A stretch of DNA of 64,000 bases from Notospermus geniculatus (GCA_002633025.1 NMRB01000577.1:203141-267140); one strand, 5' to 3'. Positions 1-10,704 are shown, numbered from the stretch's first letter. Notes: a model not told the origin generated them from the letters alone. Program-made: numbers and translations.

Positions 1-93
1 GTGTGATGCGCCGCGCGCGGACACAGGTCTGTGCAAAGCAGTCTCAACACAAATGCAACAGCAGTCTTGCGCAACCTGTGTGGACACAATGGT

Positions 94-333
94 CGAAATG
101 CTGATCCATTGCACCACACATATGAAAAACTTTTATTTGAATGAAATCCATGACTCGTATGTATTATTTATGGTAACTTGAATGTTACGGCTTACTCAGC
201 CTAACCGAGTCCCCTGATCAGGGTTTTTTGATCGATAGGAGTTTCCCCACTCCTGGCTCCTCTTCAACCACTATTAAATGGTTGTGGGGTGAAATAATTT
301 GTAGGATGTTGGATTAGTACTAAGAATTAAAGA
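94..333 (+). repeat. Dispersed repeat family A, copy 1 (unoccupied site)
   Basis: This block matches 688-1050 almost base for base from the CACCACACATATGAAAA stretch onward, and more loosely 23505-23825. The GAAATAATTTG at 291-301 is uninterrupted here, whereas copy 2 has a 120-bp MITE at that point. No coding potential is visible. The family is not recognised. Confidence 0.85.
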
Positions 334-379
334 TCAGACTGAGGTCAAGAAAACATCAGTCCCTGGCTAGTCAGTGGTC

Positions 380-535
380 GGAATTTGTCACCAGGATGGC
401 TGAACACACGTCTGAAAAACGTCCTGTTCACGTCATGAACACGTCTTTTACACGTCAGACTCACGTAATTTTTTTGACAAGAAAAAGACGTGAAACTAAC
501 CTGTTAAAAACACGTCTTATTCACGTCAANCGTGG
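380..535. repeat. CACGTC-rich repeated-motif block
   Basis: ACGTC or CACGT motifs recur about every 15-30 bases in both orientations. A single N at 530 breaks the block. The array resembles in style the AACGTT array at 1140-1305, and both lie in the same non-coding stretch. It may be subterminal sequence of a transposable element. No gene is seen. Confidence 0.5.
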
Positions 536-539
536 AAAA

Positions 540-1060
540 GGCGCCAACCTACTTTTAATACTAATCTTAATAACTAATTGTAGAGTAACAAACATTACAA
601 AACAAAACTATAGGAATGTTGCCTCCTCCTATACTAACATGATAACAACATATTTTTGTACAACAAACTTCGCTCATTATTTTTGTGGGGTGGAAATGAT
701 GATCCATTGCACCACACATATGAAAAACTTTTATTTGAATGAAATCCCTGACTCCTCTGTATTATTTATGGTAACTTGAATGTTACGGCTTACTCAGCCT
801 AACAGAGTCCCTTGATGAGGGTTTTTTTCGATCAGCAGGAGACTCCCACTCCTGGCTCCTTTTCAACCACTATGAGTGGTTGTGGGGTGAAATAATAGAG
901 AGCTTCTGCAAGCGCCCGGTTAGGCCATACGACTACGATTATCTATTGTTTGGGTGCACTCACACAGTAGAAAAACGTCGTCGTAGAGCCTAACCGGAAG
1001 GTTGCAGAAGCTCTCTAATTTGTAGGATGTTGGGATTAGTCCTAAAATGATTGATCGGAC
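540..1060 (+). repeat. Dispersed repeat family A, copy 2 (occupied by a MITE)
   Basis: The part from 688 repeats copy 1 (94-333). The part from 540 matches copy 3 (23505-23700), sharing the AACTAATTGTAGA and ACTATAGGAATGTTGC stretches. The copy is interrupted at 897-1016 by a 120-bp MITE flanked by AAT. The 127-codon frame over this region is incidental, runs through an N, and is not a gene. Confidence 0.85.
897..1016. mobile_element. 120-bp foldback MITE with AAT target duplication
   Basis: The ends AGAGAGCTTCTGCAA and its inverse enclose a palindromic element containing CGCCCGGTTAGGC. AAT flanks both sides (894-896 and 1017-1019). The related repeat at 94-333 shows the empty site with a single AAT (296-298), so the boundaries are exact. 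A second 120-bp member lies at 26413-26532, also flanked by AAT. A 3-bp duplication suggests PIF/Harbinger mobilisation, though AAT is not the usual TWA. Confidence 0.9.
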
Positions 1061-1139
1061 GTAATCATGACGACACTACTGACCAATGCTGACGTAATCC
1101 TGACGTGAATATGACGTCTGCTTGCTATCAAGGTAACGC

Positions 1140-1305
1140 CTATTAAACGTTGCAAAAATGTCCATAAAACGTTTTGTCTGGATGTTCAAAAAACGTTTTC
1201 TGTGGGTGCAAATTTACGCAAATTTAACGTTTTTCAAAAACGTTTTCTAAACGTTCACTCGAACGTCAAAATAACGTTTGTAAAACGTTCGATGCTAGCT
1301 GGGAC
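1140..1305. repeat. AACGTT-motif array ending in GCTAGCTGGGA
   Basis: About eight AACGTT or AACGTTTT motifs occur within 165 bases, closing with GCTAGCTGGGA. A related stretch at 44590-44690 begins with the inverse end CCCAGCTAGC and carries AACGTT and CAACGT motifs. The shared end plus shared internal motif suggests one transposon family. The class is unknown. Confidence 0.55.
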
Positions 1306-1817
1306 TTCTTCGATTGATTGGTCAATTTCCTGTTCTTAGCACATCTACCTTACCCTTTACCTTATTTTTCTCCGAGTTTATCACAGGGAATTTTAAATTC
1401 GTGGAAAAATCTAACTCCACGAAAAAACTTTAATTTCCCCGCCCTAAAATTCTGGGGAAATAACTTTTTGTTGCAGAAAAAATCTTTATTAATCAGAAAA
1501 AAAAGTACATGTTTTGCAAAAAAACTTTATTTCCACCAGCAGTCGATCAAAATGTGAGAATCCCAGTTCGTGCACACGATACCGGTAGGCCTACGGTACG
1601 CAAAAAGGGCCCTCAGCGCAGTCAAAACATAACCCGATTGACCCCACCGAACAATGCCAACGCCGATGAAATAGACCACCATCAGATCACGTTGCAGACC
1701 ATTCATAAGAAAAACGACATTGGGATATGACCTTCAAGCACTTCCTTGAAACTTCCCAGCAAAGCATTGCCAGTAGTCCACTTTATTCATACGAGACAAG
1801 CACAATCTTTTCCTTTC
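1306..1817. other. Intergenic stretch, nothing recognised
   Basis: This is AT-rich sequence followed by mixed sequence. The short open frames at 1318-1730 have no recognisable domain and are interrupted. No repeat or RNA gene was seen. Confidence 0.6.
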
Positions 1818-2267
1818 AGCAAATGCTGCATTCGGAACTTCCGAAGGCAACTGCTCGGCAATTTCCGTACGGTCGCATTCCCCTCGGACACAAGTCCAAG
1901 GCAGCCATCTTGAACGCGCAACGATTGCCGTTCGTTTCTGAAGGTAATTGTGCGGTTCGCCTCATCACACCTGCGCATGAACAAAATAGGGCACACAAAA
2001 ACGTTGCGTTATTGATCAATAATTGGCAGATTGGGTGAGATACCGGTAAGTTTATATATAATATTATATAATATGGCTCAAATAATCCTGCAAATAAGGT
2101 TGAACATCTTAACAGGCCAAAATTCGGCCAAAATAGTTCCACGGTCGGTCACGTGGGTTTGTTGATAAACAATATGGCTGCCTTGGACTTGTGTCCGAGG
2201 TGAAATGCGCTGCCCAGTGACAGTATAAGCAGTTCGCCTCAGGTCGTTCCGAATGCAAATGCTGCTC
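1818..2267. repeat. Inverted repeat with ~95-bp arms
   Basis: The left arm (1818-1912, containing TCGGACACAAGTCCAAGGCA) is the reverse complement of the right arm (2170-2267), with scattered mismatches. The arms enclose about 260 bases. The overlapping frames here (1727-2142, both strands) are products of the palindrome and not genes. Probably a decayed foldback transposon. Confidence 0.75.
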
Positions 2268-3137
2268 CTACTTGAAGTATTTGCTTACAAGAAAATGCTA
2301 ATTTTTATTCATATGACCCATCAAGCCTGCGTATGGCGTCTATGACGCAAGTGAACTACAGAAATGACGCAGATATAAATACCGGTAACTCTGAAGTCTC
2401 AAAAACGCATGTAGCCTAGGCCTAAATTCGACTTAACGCTGATGGAGAAAGCGTGGAAGTCACATCTGTGTACCAAGTCTCCACTTTCATGACTTTAGGC
2501 TATGCCAGTAGGACCCCGGCTGACGTAGGTATCAAGATATTGAAAGTCGGGTGCCGGCCAAATTTTCTTCAAAACACCCAATTCCTGTTAGCACAGCTGA
2601 AATCTAACTGGGGATTCCCGTCGCCCATGGCAACTACACACTCGCACACGGTACCGGAAGCAGTTACTTGTACGGTACCGGTACTAGTAGCAGTTCGTAT
2701 ACCGGTACTGCAGGCTATACGAAGGGATCTGACCCCAGTAAAATATAACAAGAAGTCATCATGGCCCCAAAAATGAATTGCTGGAAGTCTAAAGACCCCA
2801 GCATCTTCCCAAATTGACTTGCATAAAAAAATTGTGGAAGTCATGACCCACGTAGGGAAAAGTTAATGAAAGCCCTGACAACGTCTTTTTCATGATACTC
2901 CTTTGTGTTTTTGTGTCTTTTATCTATTCTATATTAGACTAAAGATACTATCAAAAGTTAAGATTGTAGAATGGTTGATAATTAAATGATTTTAGCTTGT
3001 TGATCAGCTTCGTTGCGGTGACGTGATTGACGTTTTTTGCAACGAAAAATAACGTGCTCACTGTCATGTCGGCAAGACGTCGGCATGATAGTTGACCATT
3101 GAAACCTATTAAGAAATCTCGCCAGATCCATCACACG
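2268..3137. other. Intergenic stretch with TACCGGTA-type palindromes
   Basis: ACCGGT occurs repeatedly (2380, 2650, 2675, 2698 and nearby). No coding frame with a recognisable domain was seen. The end of the stretch runs into the Copia gag remnant. Confidence 0.5.
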
Positions 3138-3184
3138 TCAGAATTTCTTGATGACAAAAGTCTGAGTCTGGTGATGCGCGATGC
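3138..3184 (+). pseudogene. Copia gag, fragment upstream of a transposon insertion
   Basis: The frame here encodes the gag block F-L-D-D-K-S-L-S-L-V-M-R-D-A, familiar from metazoan Copia-type gag proteins. It stops being gag exactly where a TIR element begins at 3185. The next gag residues (D-N-G-R-K-A-L) resume after the element at 3847. Joined across the insertion site, the reading frame is preserved. Gag sequence expected upstream was not found, so the 5' part of this Copia copy is lost or too diverged. Confidence 0.8.
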
Positions 3185-3837
3185 CAATTTCCTCCGCAAG
3201 GTGACGCCTCCACGATGTTCTGGCTTACACCTTTGCCCCCAAGCTAAACTATTCCGCAGCGTGGAACTATTAAAGATTGACGTCATATCCAAGATGGCCG
3301 CGTCCATGGAACCCTCGACACATTTAAGTGTTTTGTTGTCCTTTCAACATGTTCAACGACCAGTTCCACGACATTCGCACTTTTCGTGGACCAAAGTGCA
3401 CGTCAGACGGTAGAAGGTGATAAATAATAGGCTACTTTCCCATAGCCCACAGTGTGTGAACGGCTTCCTTCACGTACATCCTACGTACATCCATGACATC
3501 CATTTTGAATTTGACAGAACAAACCCACGTGCTATTGTTTACCAACCACATGTCACTCAAAATCGGAACATTCTGATTGGTTGCTGGCCGGTTTACGCCG
3601 CCATGTAGTGCCCTTGCACGGAAAAATAGTGCGCCATTTAGAACGCGATAAATTGCAAAATATATTGGTTCTGATCAAAATTCTTTTCTAAATAGACATG
3701 TTTTAAGTTATCAAGTTAATTTGACGAAAATTAAAGTGATTTTAAACGTTATAAATATGACCTGCGCTAAAGCGCAGGGTGATGAGGGTGCTTGGTGGCA
3801 AAGGTGTAAGCCTGGCGTCACCGTGCGGAGGAAATTG
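3185..3837. mobile_element. 653-bp TIR transposon with 9-bp target duplication inserted in Copia gag
   Basis: The TIRs begin CAATTTCCTCCGCA and match over about 24 bases with one mismatch (continuing into GTGACGCC). The target duplication GCGCGATGC is perfect at 3176-3184 and 3838-3846. Removing the element and one duplicate restores a continuous gag frame. A 9-bp duplication is typical of Mutator-like elements (MULEs), so this is probably a non-autonomous MULE. It contains no transposase frame. Confidence 0.9.
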
Positions 3838-3846
3838 GCGCGATGC

Positions 3847-4522
3847 CGCGGACAATGGGCGGAAGGCTCTCAAAATTTTGAGAGAATATTATGCGGGCTC
3901 AGGAAAGCCCAGGATTATTGCATTATTCACGGAATTGACTTCTTTGGTTAAAATGTCGGATGAGACAGTTACGGATTATGTGATTCGTGCCGAAAATGCA
4001 GCGTGCGCATTGAAAAATGCAGGAGAGACGGTACAAGACAGTTTGCTGATAGCTATGCTGCTTAAGGGACTACCAGAAGCATACAAGCCGTTTGTCGTCG
4101 TAATGACCCAAACGGACAAAACCCATACTTTCACGGACTTCAAGGCGGCGCTTCGAAGTTTCGAGGATACGGAGAGGGCGAGATCGGCAGCAGGTGGCGA
4201 GGACGACACCGTGATGAAATTGTCCCACGGCGCGCCACAATCGTCTCATCCAAGAGGATCGAACATCACGTGCTATTCGTGTGGCCAAACTGGCCACATT
4301 TCTAGAAAGTGCCCAAATTGGGGAAAATCGAATTCAAAAGGCGGAGGTAAGAAGTGGTGCCCGCATTGTAAGTCCCCATCGCACAACGAAAATACGTGTA
4401 GGAAGAAGAAAAAGGAGAAGGATGACGACAAAGTGAAACACGTTACAGACACGGAGGAACCAGGTGATGAACAATCTTCTTTTGCTTTTCGAGCGGTCGA
4501 CCATGTCGGCAGTGCGAGTTGA
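3847..4522 (+). pseudogene. Copia retrotransposon gag, C-terminal part
   Basis: About 225 codons of a Ty1/Copia gag. The capsid-like region contains the R-K-A-L-K-I-L-R-E-Y-Y-A-G and L-L-K-G-L-P-E motifs. Two CX2CX4HX4C zinc knuckles follow, at 4271-4312 (C-Y-S-C...H...C) and 4358-4399 (C-P-H-C...H...C), then a Lys/Glu/Asp-rich tail. Gag packages the element's RNA into particles. The frame stops at 4520-4522 and the protease frame overlaps in the -1 frame. In related elements gag and pol are usually one frame, so this probably reflects a one-base mutation. The N-terminal portion is separated by the 3185-3837 insertion. Confidence 0.9.
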
Positions 4523-4938
4523 AGAATGACGCTTTGCTAGTTGATTGTGGTGCGACCACGCACATAGTCACTAGTGAGTCGAGATTCGTTAAGTTTGATA
4601 CGAGTTTTGTGCCTGAGAAAAATTACATTGAGTTAGCTGATGGTGGAAAATCGAATAATGTTGCTCAGAAGCGCGGTGACGCAGTGGTCACCCTGATGGA
4701 CAGGAACGGTAAAGAGTGCAAAGTCTTGCTGAGAAATGCCTTGTATATTCCATCCTACCCCCAGGATATTTTCTCAGTGAATGCAGCTACTGTAGGAGGT
4801 GCTAAGATTCGTTTTCACCACGACAGAGGTGAACTGATCCACAAGAGTGGAACTGTTTTCGACATCATGAAACAAGGGAGGCTGTACTACTTGAGTACAC
4901 ATGATTCTCATAGAAGGGATGAAGTCGCGGGTGTCTAG
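4519..4938 (+). pseudogene. Copia pol fragment: aspartic protease and start of GAG-pre-integrase
   Basis: The frame carries the protease signature L-L-V-D-C-G-A-T-T-H-I-V (aspartate codon 4543-4545). The DCGA form in place of DSGA is seen in some animal Copia families. About 60 residues on is N-A-L-Y-I-P-S-Y-P-Q-D-I-F-S-V, the usual block before the GAG-pre-integrase domain. The frame ends at 4938. No integrase, reverse transcriptase or RNase H follows, so the element is 3'-truncated and cannot move by itself. The first methionine-like codon is arbitrary, because the frame is open further upstream. Confidence 0.9.
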
Positions 4939-4939
4939 A

Positions 4940-5035
4940 AAGCAAAGACCTAAGATCTAAGACCTAAGACCTCTAGAAACCTAAGACCCTGGATACTAGA
5001 AACATAAGATCCTACTAGAAAACTAAGACCAGGCC
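4940..5035 (+). repeat. Imperfect CTAAGACC/CCTAAGAT short tandem array
   Basis: CTAAGACC, CTAAGATC and related 7-9 base units repeat about ten times immediately after the truncated Copia pol. This may be a short tandem expansion at the truncation boundary. No known function. Confidence 0.7.
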
Positions 5036-5684
5036 TTTAGATTCCCCTAAAGAAACGACGGTACACGTCGGTTCCCAAATTAACTCCCCCAAATGTCCCC
5101 AAATTCGATCCTGCAAAATGTNGAGAAGAGATGTGGCGTGGCGTCAAAACAATTATACCAACGGCAGATTTGTAGGGCTGCTGGTTCACAATCTAGACTA
5201 CATTGCGACCAAAGCGAAATTTAAAGCACGATCACAACGTTCGGATGGCAGTATCTCTCACCTCACCCAAATCTCATTTGTCGTCCTCGTTCAGGACCAA
5301 GAAAGTCTACCCTCGTATTACGAGTGGCATCTGGTATGTCAAACAATGGGCATTGGCGCTGTTGGGAAACTGCAGAACTTCAAAGTGAGATCCAAATTCG
5401 CAATCATGACGCACATAATGAAATGCTTTACTTAATCCTCTAAGTCAGCCTAATAGGGGCTTGATTTGTGTAATTTGTGCAAAATCCAGCAGATAAGGTG
5501 TGCTAAGTGCAAGATCGAGTAGGCTGTCGTGAGTTGACATTGAGTGGCGCATCTAATAACTCAAATTGTCACGATTGTATATTATCACCTATGATGATAC
5601 TAACGTAAACGTTAGTGTAGGCTACAGAAGCATGTATAATAAGAGTAATTAATGAAAACCATTGTGAGAAAACTGTGGCTTGTA
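5036..5684. other. Intergenic stretch with one single-N joint
   Basis: No recognisable gene is present. The 105-codon frame at 5118-5435 has no domain that I know and starts next to the N at 5122, so it is not called. Confidence 0.5.
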
Positions 5685-5808
5685 TTCATAAAAGTTAGCA
5701 AATGCTTTTGCTTAAGATTTGTACATTCGAGGTCAAATGTAAATGTACTGGAAAACCTGAAGTGAAAGCATTTGCTCCATGTAGCTGTCATGAATATCAG
5801 CCTTTGAC
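5685..5808. mobile_element. MITE related to 36519-36614
   Basis: ATTCATAAAAGTTAGCAAAT appears on the left and its diverged inverse (AAGCATTTGCTcc...TCATGAATA) on the right. This is the same palindrome as the cleaner copy at 36519-36614. No target duplication could be defined. Confidence 0.6.
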
Positions 5809-6405
5809 TTGATTTGAAATTTTGTCTGAATTTAAGTAAAAGAGGGTCTGAAGATGAAATGCTGAAGTTAAGAGTGATGGAGTATCTTGTAATGTGCAGA
5901 CAGATATGCATGTATTTTAATATCCTTATCTGCTCAGTGTGGTAATTTTAAATTCACCCATGAAGACATTTACAAGTACATGTACATTTGTATACACACA
6001 CTTCATAGTCAATCTAGAGGTTGAATGGTAGATAGAAGGAATATTTACACTCTCTGTGAGCTTTAGCCATATTCACTTATTCGAGACTATGCAAACATAC
6101 CATTGTCTCAGGTGTCATAATCCAGTTTAGGCCTCACCCAAGACGGGATAATTGACCAATTGGCAAGACGAGGCGTTATATACAGGGCAGCAGGCCAACA
6201 CGGTGCGGAAAGACCTACCCACCCGGATCAGGGTAGAGGTATCACTCAGATGCGTATTGGGGTGAAGACACGGGCGTGGATTGGGGTGTCACACTGATCC
6301 GGACATGGCTTTTTTCGCCCAGTGGTAGTCGATTATTAAAAATAACATTACGACATCGCCGTTAATCGCAGTAATACATTGGGTGAGGTCACAGCCTGTG
6401 TTACA
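5809..6405. other. Intergenic stretch, nothing recognised
   Basis: AT-rich unique sequence. No gene, RNA or clear repeat was found. Confidence 0.5.
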
Positions 6406-6409
6406 CCCG

Positions 6410-6535
6410 GTGTTGGGTGTTGGTGTTAGGTGTTACACCTAATCTGAGCTCCTTTGATCCATGTCTGGTGTCAGGTGTTCGGATCAGGATCAGTGTTAAG
6501 ATCAGGATCAGGATCAGTGTTAGGATCACGATCAG
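6410..6535 (+). repeat. Low-complexity GTTAGGTGT / AGGATCAGTGTT block
   Basis: Short GGTGTTxGG and AGGATCAG units are iterated. The isoleucine/leucine/threonine-rich frame on the minus strand over this block is a product of the repeat, not a gene. Confidence 0.7.
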
Positions 6536-6744
6536 CGGCCATCTTTGCAGGAATGCCTCTATATTCGCCTTGAACTGGACAGGCGTACCCTGGGGTCTGC
6601 CCTGTGCCCCTCTCCACATGTGGAACTCATCAGTCGCTCAGTTCCTCCAACTGGGCATCTGTTAGTCTCATCGACCCCGTACAATGTATATTCAATGAAT
6701 GTATGATCGGCGCGATTTTGCCATGAGCGGGATAATTCAGTCGA

Positions 6745-6872
6745 CACAGTATATGTACCAAGTTGCAGATCAATAGCTCCGGCGGTTACGAAACGTGCCC
6801 TGCTAACGGACGACAGACGACGACGACGGACGCTGCAGGACGACAAAAGCTCACAGGTGAACTAAAAATTGT
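6745..6872 (+). repeat. Dispersed repeat with (GACGACG)n and a terminal AGCTCAC..GTGA hairpin
   Basis: ATGTACCAAGTT, AGATCAATAGCTCC, ACGAAACGTGCCCTGCTAACG, then a GACGACGG run and GCTCACAGGTGA. The same order occurs inverted at 24838-24975 and in a long copy ending at 55250. The family is common to several marine invertebrate genomes as I recall. The class is uncertain. Confidence 0.75.
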
Positions 6873-9392
6873 GCTGGACCTTTTTTTATTCCCATCATGG
6901 TAAATACTGTTACCGATGAAATTTTATGTTGTGGACATAGTCCTGTATTTACTCGCGTCAATGCAAATTATACACTTAATAAATACATGTACTCACAAAT
7001 AAAAGAGTAAAATCTCTCGGGTTTACTAAATATGGTGTAAAACAGGATATGATGTCGTGCCTGTTCGCTCGTTGAAGTTGTGTCGCTCGCGCAGCGTAGT
7101 CGAATGGAGCAAATTACTGTCAGTACCTGCATATCTGACGATAAATGCATCAATAGCATTTTGGGAACGTTTGTCCTTTGTTCAATGAAATACTGTATTT
7201 TAATCAATAGAATGAACTCGAAGACGAAGCTTCAAGTGATACCGTTATAGTGTCCTGTTTCAGCCAGGTAAAATGATTTCGGTTACTTGAAGACATACAG
7301 CAAGACCAAATGTTTGAGTTTCATGTTGCTACAGTTGACACATCAAAGACTTATTACATTGCAACATGAGAATAGAAAACACTTATTTTCCAAGGGAATT
7401 GAAATGGAAAATACGATTTTAGCGTGACTCTTTCACCAAACCTGGTCCGATGATCCTTCACCCTGAAATTAGGGCTTAGGCCTACTTTTGTCAGCTTTCA
7501 AGTCGCCTGGGATGAGGTTGACCGTTGTCTCATATCAGCATATTTTATAATATCACAAATGAATCAAATATAAAGGTTCAACTTAGAAAGGGGCTGGAGG
7601 AAGAACGCTTCCATGTCCAACGTGTGCATATTTCAGAAAGTATTGGTCCGATTTGGATAAAATTCGCAGTGGTGATACTTGACAGCAAAAGATCAACAGT
7701 CACCATGCAGAGAGAACAAAAAACCTAATTATCTAAAACAATGCTTTTTTGAACCTCAACAAAAGTAGAGAAATAACTGTTTTTTTTGCTCAGAATCGGC
7801 ATAGGTAGGCCTATTCAGTCATTGTTTCTCACTAACTTTCCAGTTGAAATCTTCACTTATTTTCACACAATTACAATAAAACAATGATATTTACTTCAAC
7901 TTCTAATGGGTGTACTCAACAGCAGGAATGACAACAACAAAACCACTTCTCACCATCCAGACCTACCACCTTGTCATGGTTGGCTAATCTGCAGATTGCA
8001 AGTTGAGGTCAACATTGTATTACCATATAACTGCATCAAGGCGATGATGCAATACATTCACTGACTAGTCAAGCAGGGTAGGCCTTCGACATTATACAGT
8101 GTAGTGTATGTGTAAGATTACGGTGTATTTTTGGTTATATAAAGCATAATGCAACATGTTCAATTCTGGTGACACTGCTTCTGCACATAACACTCGTAAT
8201 TATGTTCATTGCATTAGGTAATAGACCCCAAGGAATAGGCCTAATCATATTGCAACACACCATTGGGGCCAATGTCACATTGTTAGGAGATCTGGCTCTT
8301 ACCTAGAGTGAGTGCACCCAACTTTAGTAGTCCAGTCTAATTGTCAAGTAATTATCTCATTTTTCGTGAATGTGGTGGGCATTATTCTTGATAGAATAGG
8401 CCTAATCAGTTACCATTGGTCTAGGCCTGCTGTTATGACCATTTTTAGGAGTTTCAACAGTATACAATAGGATTTATTGTCAAGTATCAAAATGCATTGT
8501 CTTAGCCACTGTTACATAATATTACTACTTCTCTTCATGGTGATTGTTAATCTTTCAGATTCAAGTATCACCACTGCGAATTTTATTTAAATCAGACCCG
8601 TACTTTCTGAGATATGCACACTTTGGACATGGGAGCGTTATTCCTCCAGCCCCTTTAGAATTTTCAAAATGTCGACAGTATGCCTTTAAACCTCAACAGA
8701 TTTGCATTCTGACTCTTTTATATGATAGGAAGACCCTTCTGCATGTTTACTGGAAATTTTGTTCAATCCCGACTTGTTGATCTGATGATACAAAAGGACT
8801 GAATTAATGAGAACCCCACGAACGAAGAGAGCACAGTGTCATGTGTACATTTGAATAGGCTAAGGCCTTGTTCACACTGCGAGCTACACTCGGCCCCAGT
8901 GTGTATCCGACGTCCCGGTCTCCTACACACTGGCACATTTGGGGCTCAAAAGCCGGTAACACCACTAGATGGCACTCCACTGGGCTCCAGCCAATCACCA
9001 CGCTTTCTCACTCATAATTCCCGCGGAAATTACTTCCAGGAGAAACCCAACCCCGTCCCCAGGGGTATAGTTCGCTCAGACAATCTTGGGCCACTCGCCA
9101 TATTGTCAGAAAGCGAACGAGGTTGGGAAAACCCAAGGACCCGTGCTGCCACCACGCGGTCTTCACGACTGTTAATCTCTAAAAGAGCCAGACGCGGAGT
9201 GTGATTTACCGAAGGGGTGAGCCCGTAGCGTCTGGCAAGCGAGACTAACTGCGAGCGAATTGGCGAAGCGAAGCGAGGCGAAAAAACACAGCGAAGTGGC
9301 GAGATTATTTAATACACTATTACGCATGCGTGTTCAGACTGGGAGCGGTCAGCAATAGCGATCGAGGATTTGGTCGCGCGAACTGATACAGG
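6873..9392. other. Long unique intergenic stretch
   Basis: No recognisable coding frame, tRNA or structured repeat was found. TAGGCCTA octamers occur at 7474, 7806, 8238 and 8398. Between 8870 and 9310 GC rises and GCGA motifs accumulate, possibly the degraded left flank of the Harbinger element that follows, but no TIR was found. Confidence 0.5.
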
Positions 9393-9524
9393 ATGGACGT
9401 GGAATCGTTGATGAGCGCGGTGTTTGCCAGGCGGGCAATTTGGGATAGCAGCGAGAAAAGGCACTCCGACCGTGGAGTCATCCAGAAACTGTGGGATGAA
9501 AATAGCAGAAGAGTTGGAATGTGA
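9393..9524 (+). pseudogene. MADF-domain N-terminal fragment (Harbinger accessory protein)
   Basis: From ATG 9393 the frame encodes 43 residues including F-A-R-R-A-I-W-D-S-S and V-I-Q-K-L-W-D-E, the first half of a MADF (SANT/Myb-like) DNA-binding domain. It ends at TGA 9522-9524. PIF/Harbinger transposons encode a Myb/MADF protein beside the transposase that carries it to the nucleus and to the TIRs. The second half of the domain was not found nearby. Either an intron starts around the end of this piece or the gene is truncated. Its position just upstream of the transposase fits. Confidence 0.65.
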
Positions 9525-9652
9525 CGGTGAATGTTCTTTTTATTCATAATTTCTCATTTTGCTTTGATGAACTTTGTCAGTTAGCCCAGGCCCTATTTTC
9601 GATCGTGGCAACTGAAGACAATTTCGGGGATATTTAAAGTGGATTGTTTCAG

Positions 9653-10192
9653 AGGTTCTACGTCCGTCGGGCTGGCAGAGACATTTACAGTGACTTAGTG
9701 AGGAAGCCCCGCCTTTTTTGGACCCTGACTGGTATTACCCCAGATGAGTTTAATACTACAATTCTTCCAGGACGTCGTGGACAGGCCTTGACACCAAGAA
9801 ATATACTTCTACTTTTCCTGATATGGATGCGGCAATATCCCTCCTATAGACTGCTGTCTCTCATTTTTTGATGTTAATGAACAGTATATACAGAAGATAA
9901 TCACTCCCATGATTCCGCTAATGACAGCTACGTCATACCATCGATATGTTAGATGGCCCAACAGAGAAGAATGGCGCCGGATGACCCCACTAGCGGGGAA
10001 CTCTTTAGCGATTGTTGATGGCACACCCCATCTAATCCGCAGACCATGGAAAGGGAACCTTCAGCGACTCTATTACTCGGGGCATCGAAAGACACATGTA
10101 TTCAACAACCAGGTGGTTGCTGATGCGGACAACTACGTCATCCGTTGCCGACCAGGATATTTCTGATCAACCACAGACGCATTGTCCTACAG
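9653..10192 (+). pseudogene. PIF/Harbinger transposase, exon 1 (HTH and start of DDE)
   Basis: This exon encodes the helix-turn-helix region (L-T-P-R-N-I-L-L-L-F-L-I-W-M-R-Q-Y-P-S-Y-R-L-L) followed by the first catalytic block I-V-D-G-T-P-H and the Y-Y-S-G-H-R-K-T-H block of DDE superfamily 4. A one-base change in the T-run at 9865-9871 shifts the frame just after S-L-I-F. A TGA at 10164-10166 replaces a residue before S-T-T-D-A-L-S-Y-R. A TTTCAG acceptor at 9647-9652 could start the exon. The exon ends at AG|GTAACT (10192/10193). Both lesions make this copy non-functional. Confidence 0.85.
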
Positions 10193-10421
10193 GTAACTTT
10201 TTTATTATAGAGTTTTCGCCTAACCCCTGAAACGCCAACGCGATCGTCTGTCGTTTTGTTCGGTGCTCTCATCGTGGCATCGGCTTGGCATTGGCGTTTT
10301 CCAGGCGCTTTGCGCCTGATTCTGTGAATATACATTTTTAGAGGTCTAATGACAGAACGAATTCTGTGGTTGTCAAACGTAATGATACAGAACACCATTC
10401 TAAGATGATTAATTTTTTCAG
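10193..10421 (+). other. Intact intron inside the Harbinger transposase
   Basis: The donor is GTAACT (10193) and the acceptor AATTTTTTCAG (ending 10421). Splicing joins T-A-C AG to G and restores the expected R-L-...-F-D-V-P-Q continuation in frame. The intron lies between the first and second catalytic aspartates. Its preservation in a broken gene points to recent inactivation. Confidence 0.8.
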
Positions 10422-10704
10422 GTTGATGCAACCATTTGATGTTCCTCAGGGTGTTAATGTCCTAGCGGATCAGGGTTATCCCAACGAGGCGCCCCTACTT
10501 GTGACAGCTCGACAACATGGACGAGAACTTCGTGCTGCAAGGGTGAGAGTAGAACATGCGTTGCACGACATAAAGATCTTCCGTTCAGCAGGAGTTCGTT
10601 GTCGTCACCGACGGAAGACAATTCCGTCGATTTTTGGATGTGCCGCTGCCCTAAGGAATAGGCGACGAGCTGTACTGCGAGTGAAAAATGTTCTACTTGG
10701 TTGA
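10422..10704 (+). pseudogene. PIF/Harbinger transposase, exon 2 (rest of DDE domain)
   Basis: The exon encodes L-A-D-Q-G-Y-P (second catalytic aspartate) and R-V-E-H-A-L-H-D-I-K (catalytic glutamate), then I-F-G-C-A-A-A-L-R-N-R-R. The stop is TGA 10702-10704. AATAAA at about 10780 is a plausible poly(A) signal. All three catalytic acidic residues of the DDE triad are retained across the two exons, although exon 1 carries a frameshift and a nonsense codon. The gene converges on the minus-strand ORF ending at 10859. Confidence 0.85.

Noticed and set aside
1727-2142. Overlapping frames of 69-108 codons on both strands
   Set aside because: Both strands stay open because the sequence is a long inverted repeat.
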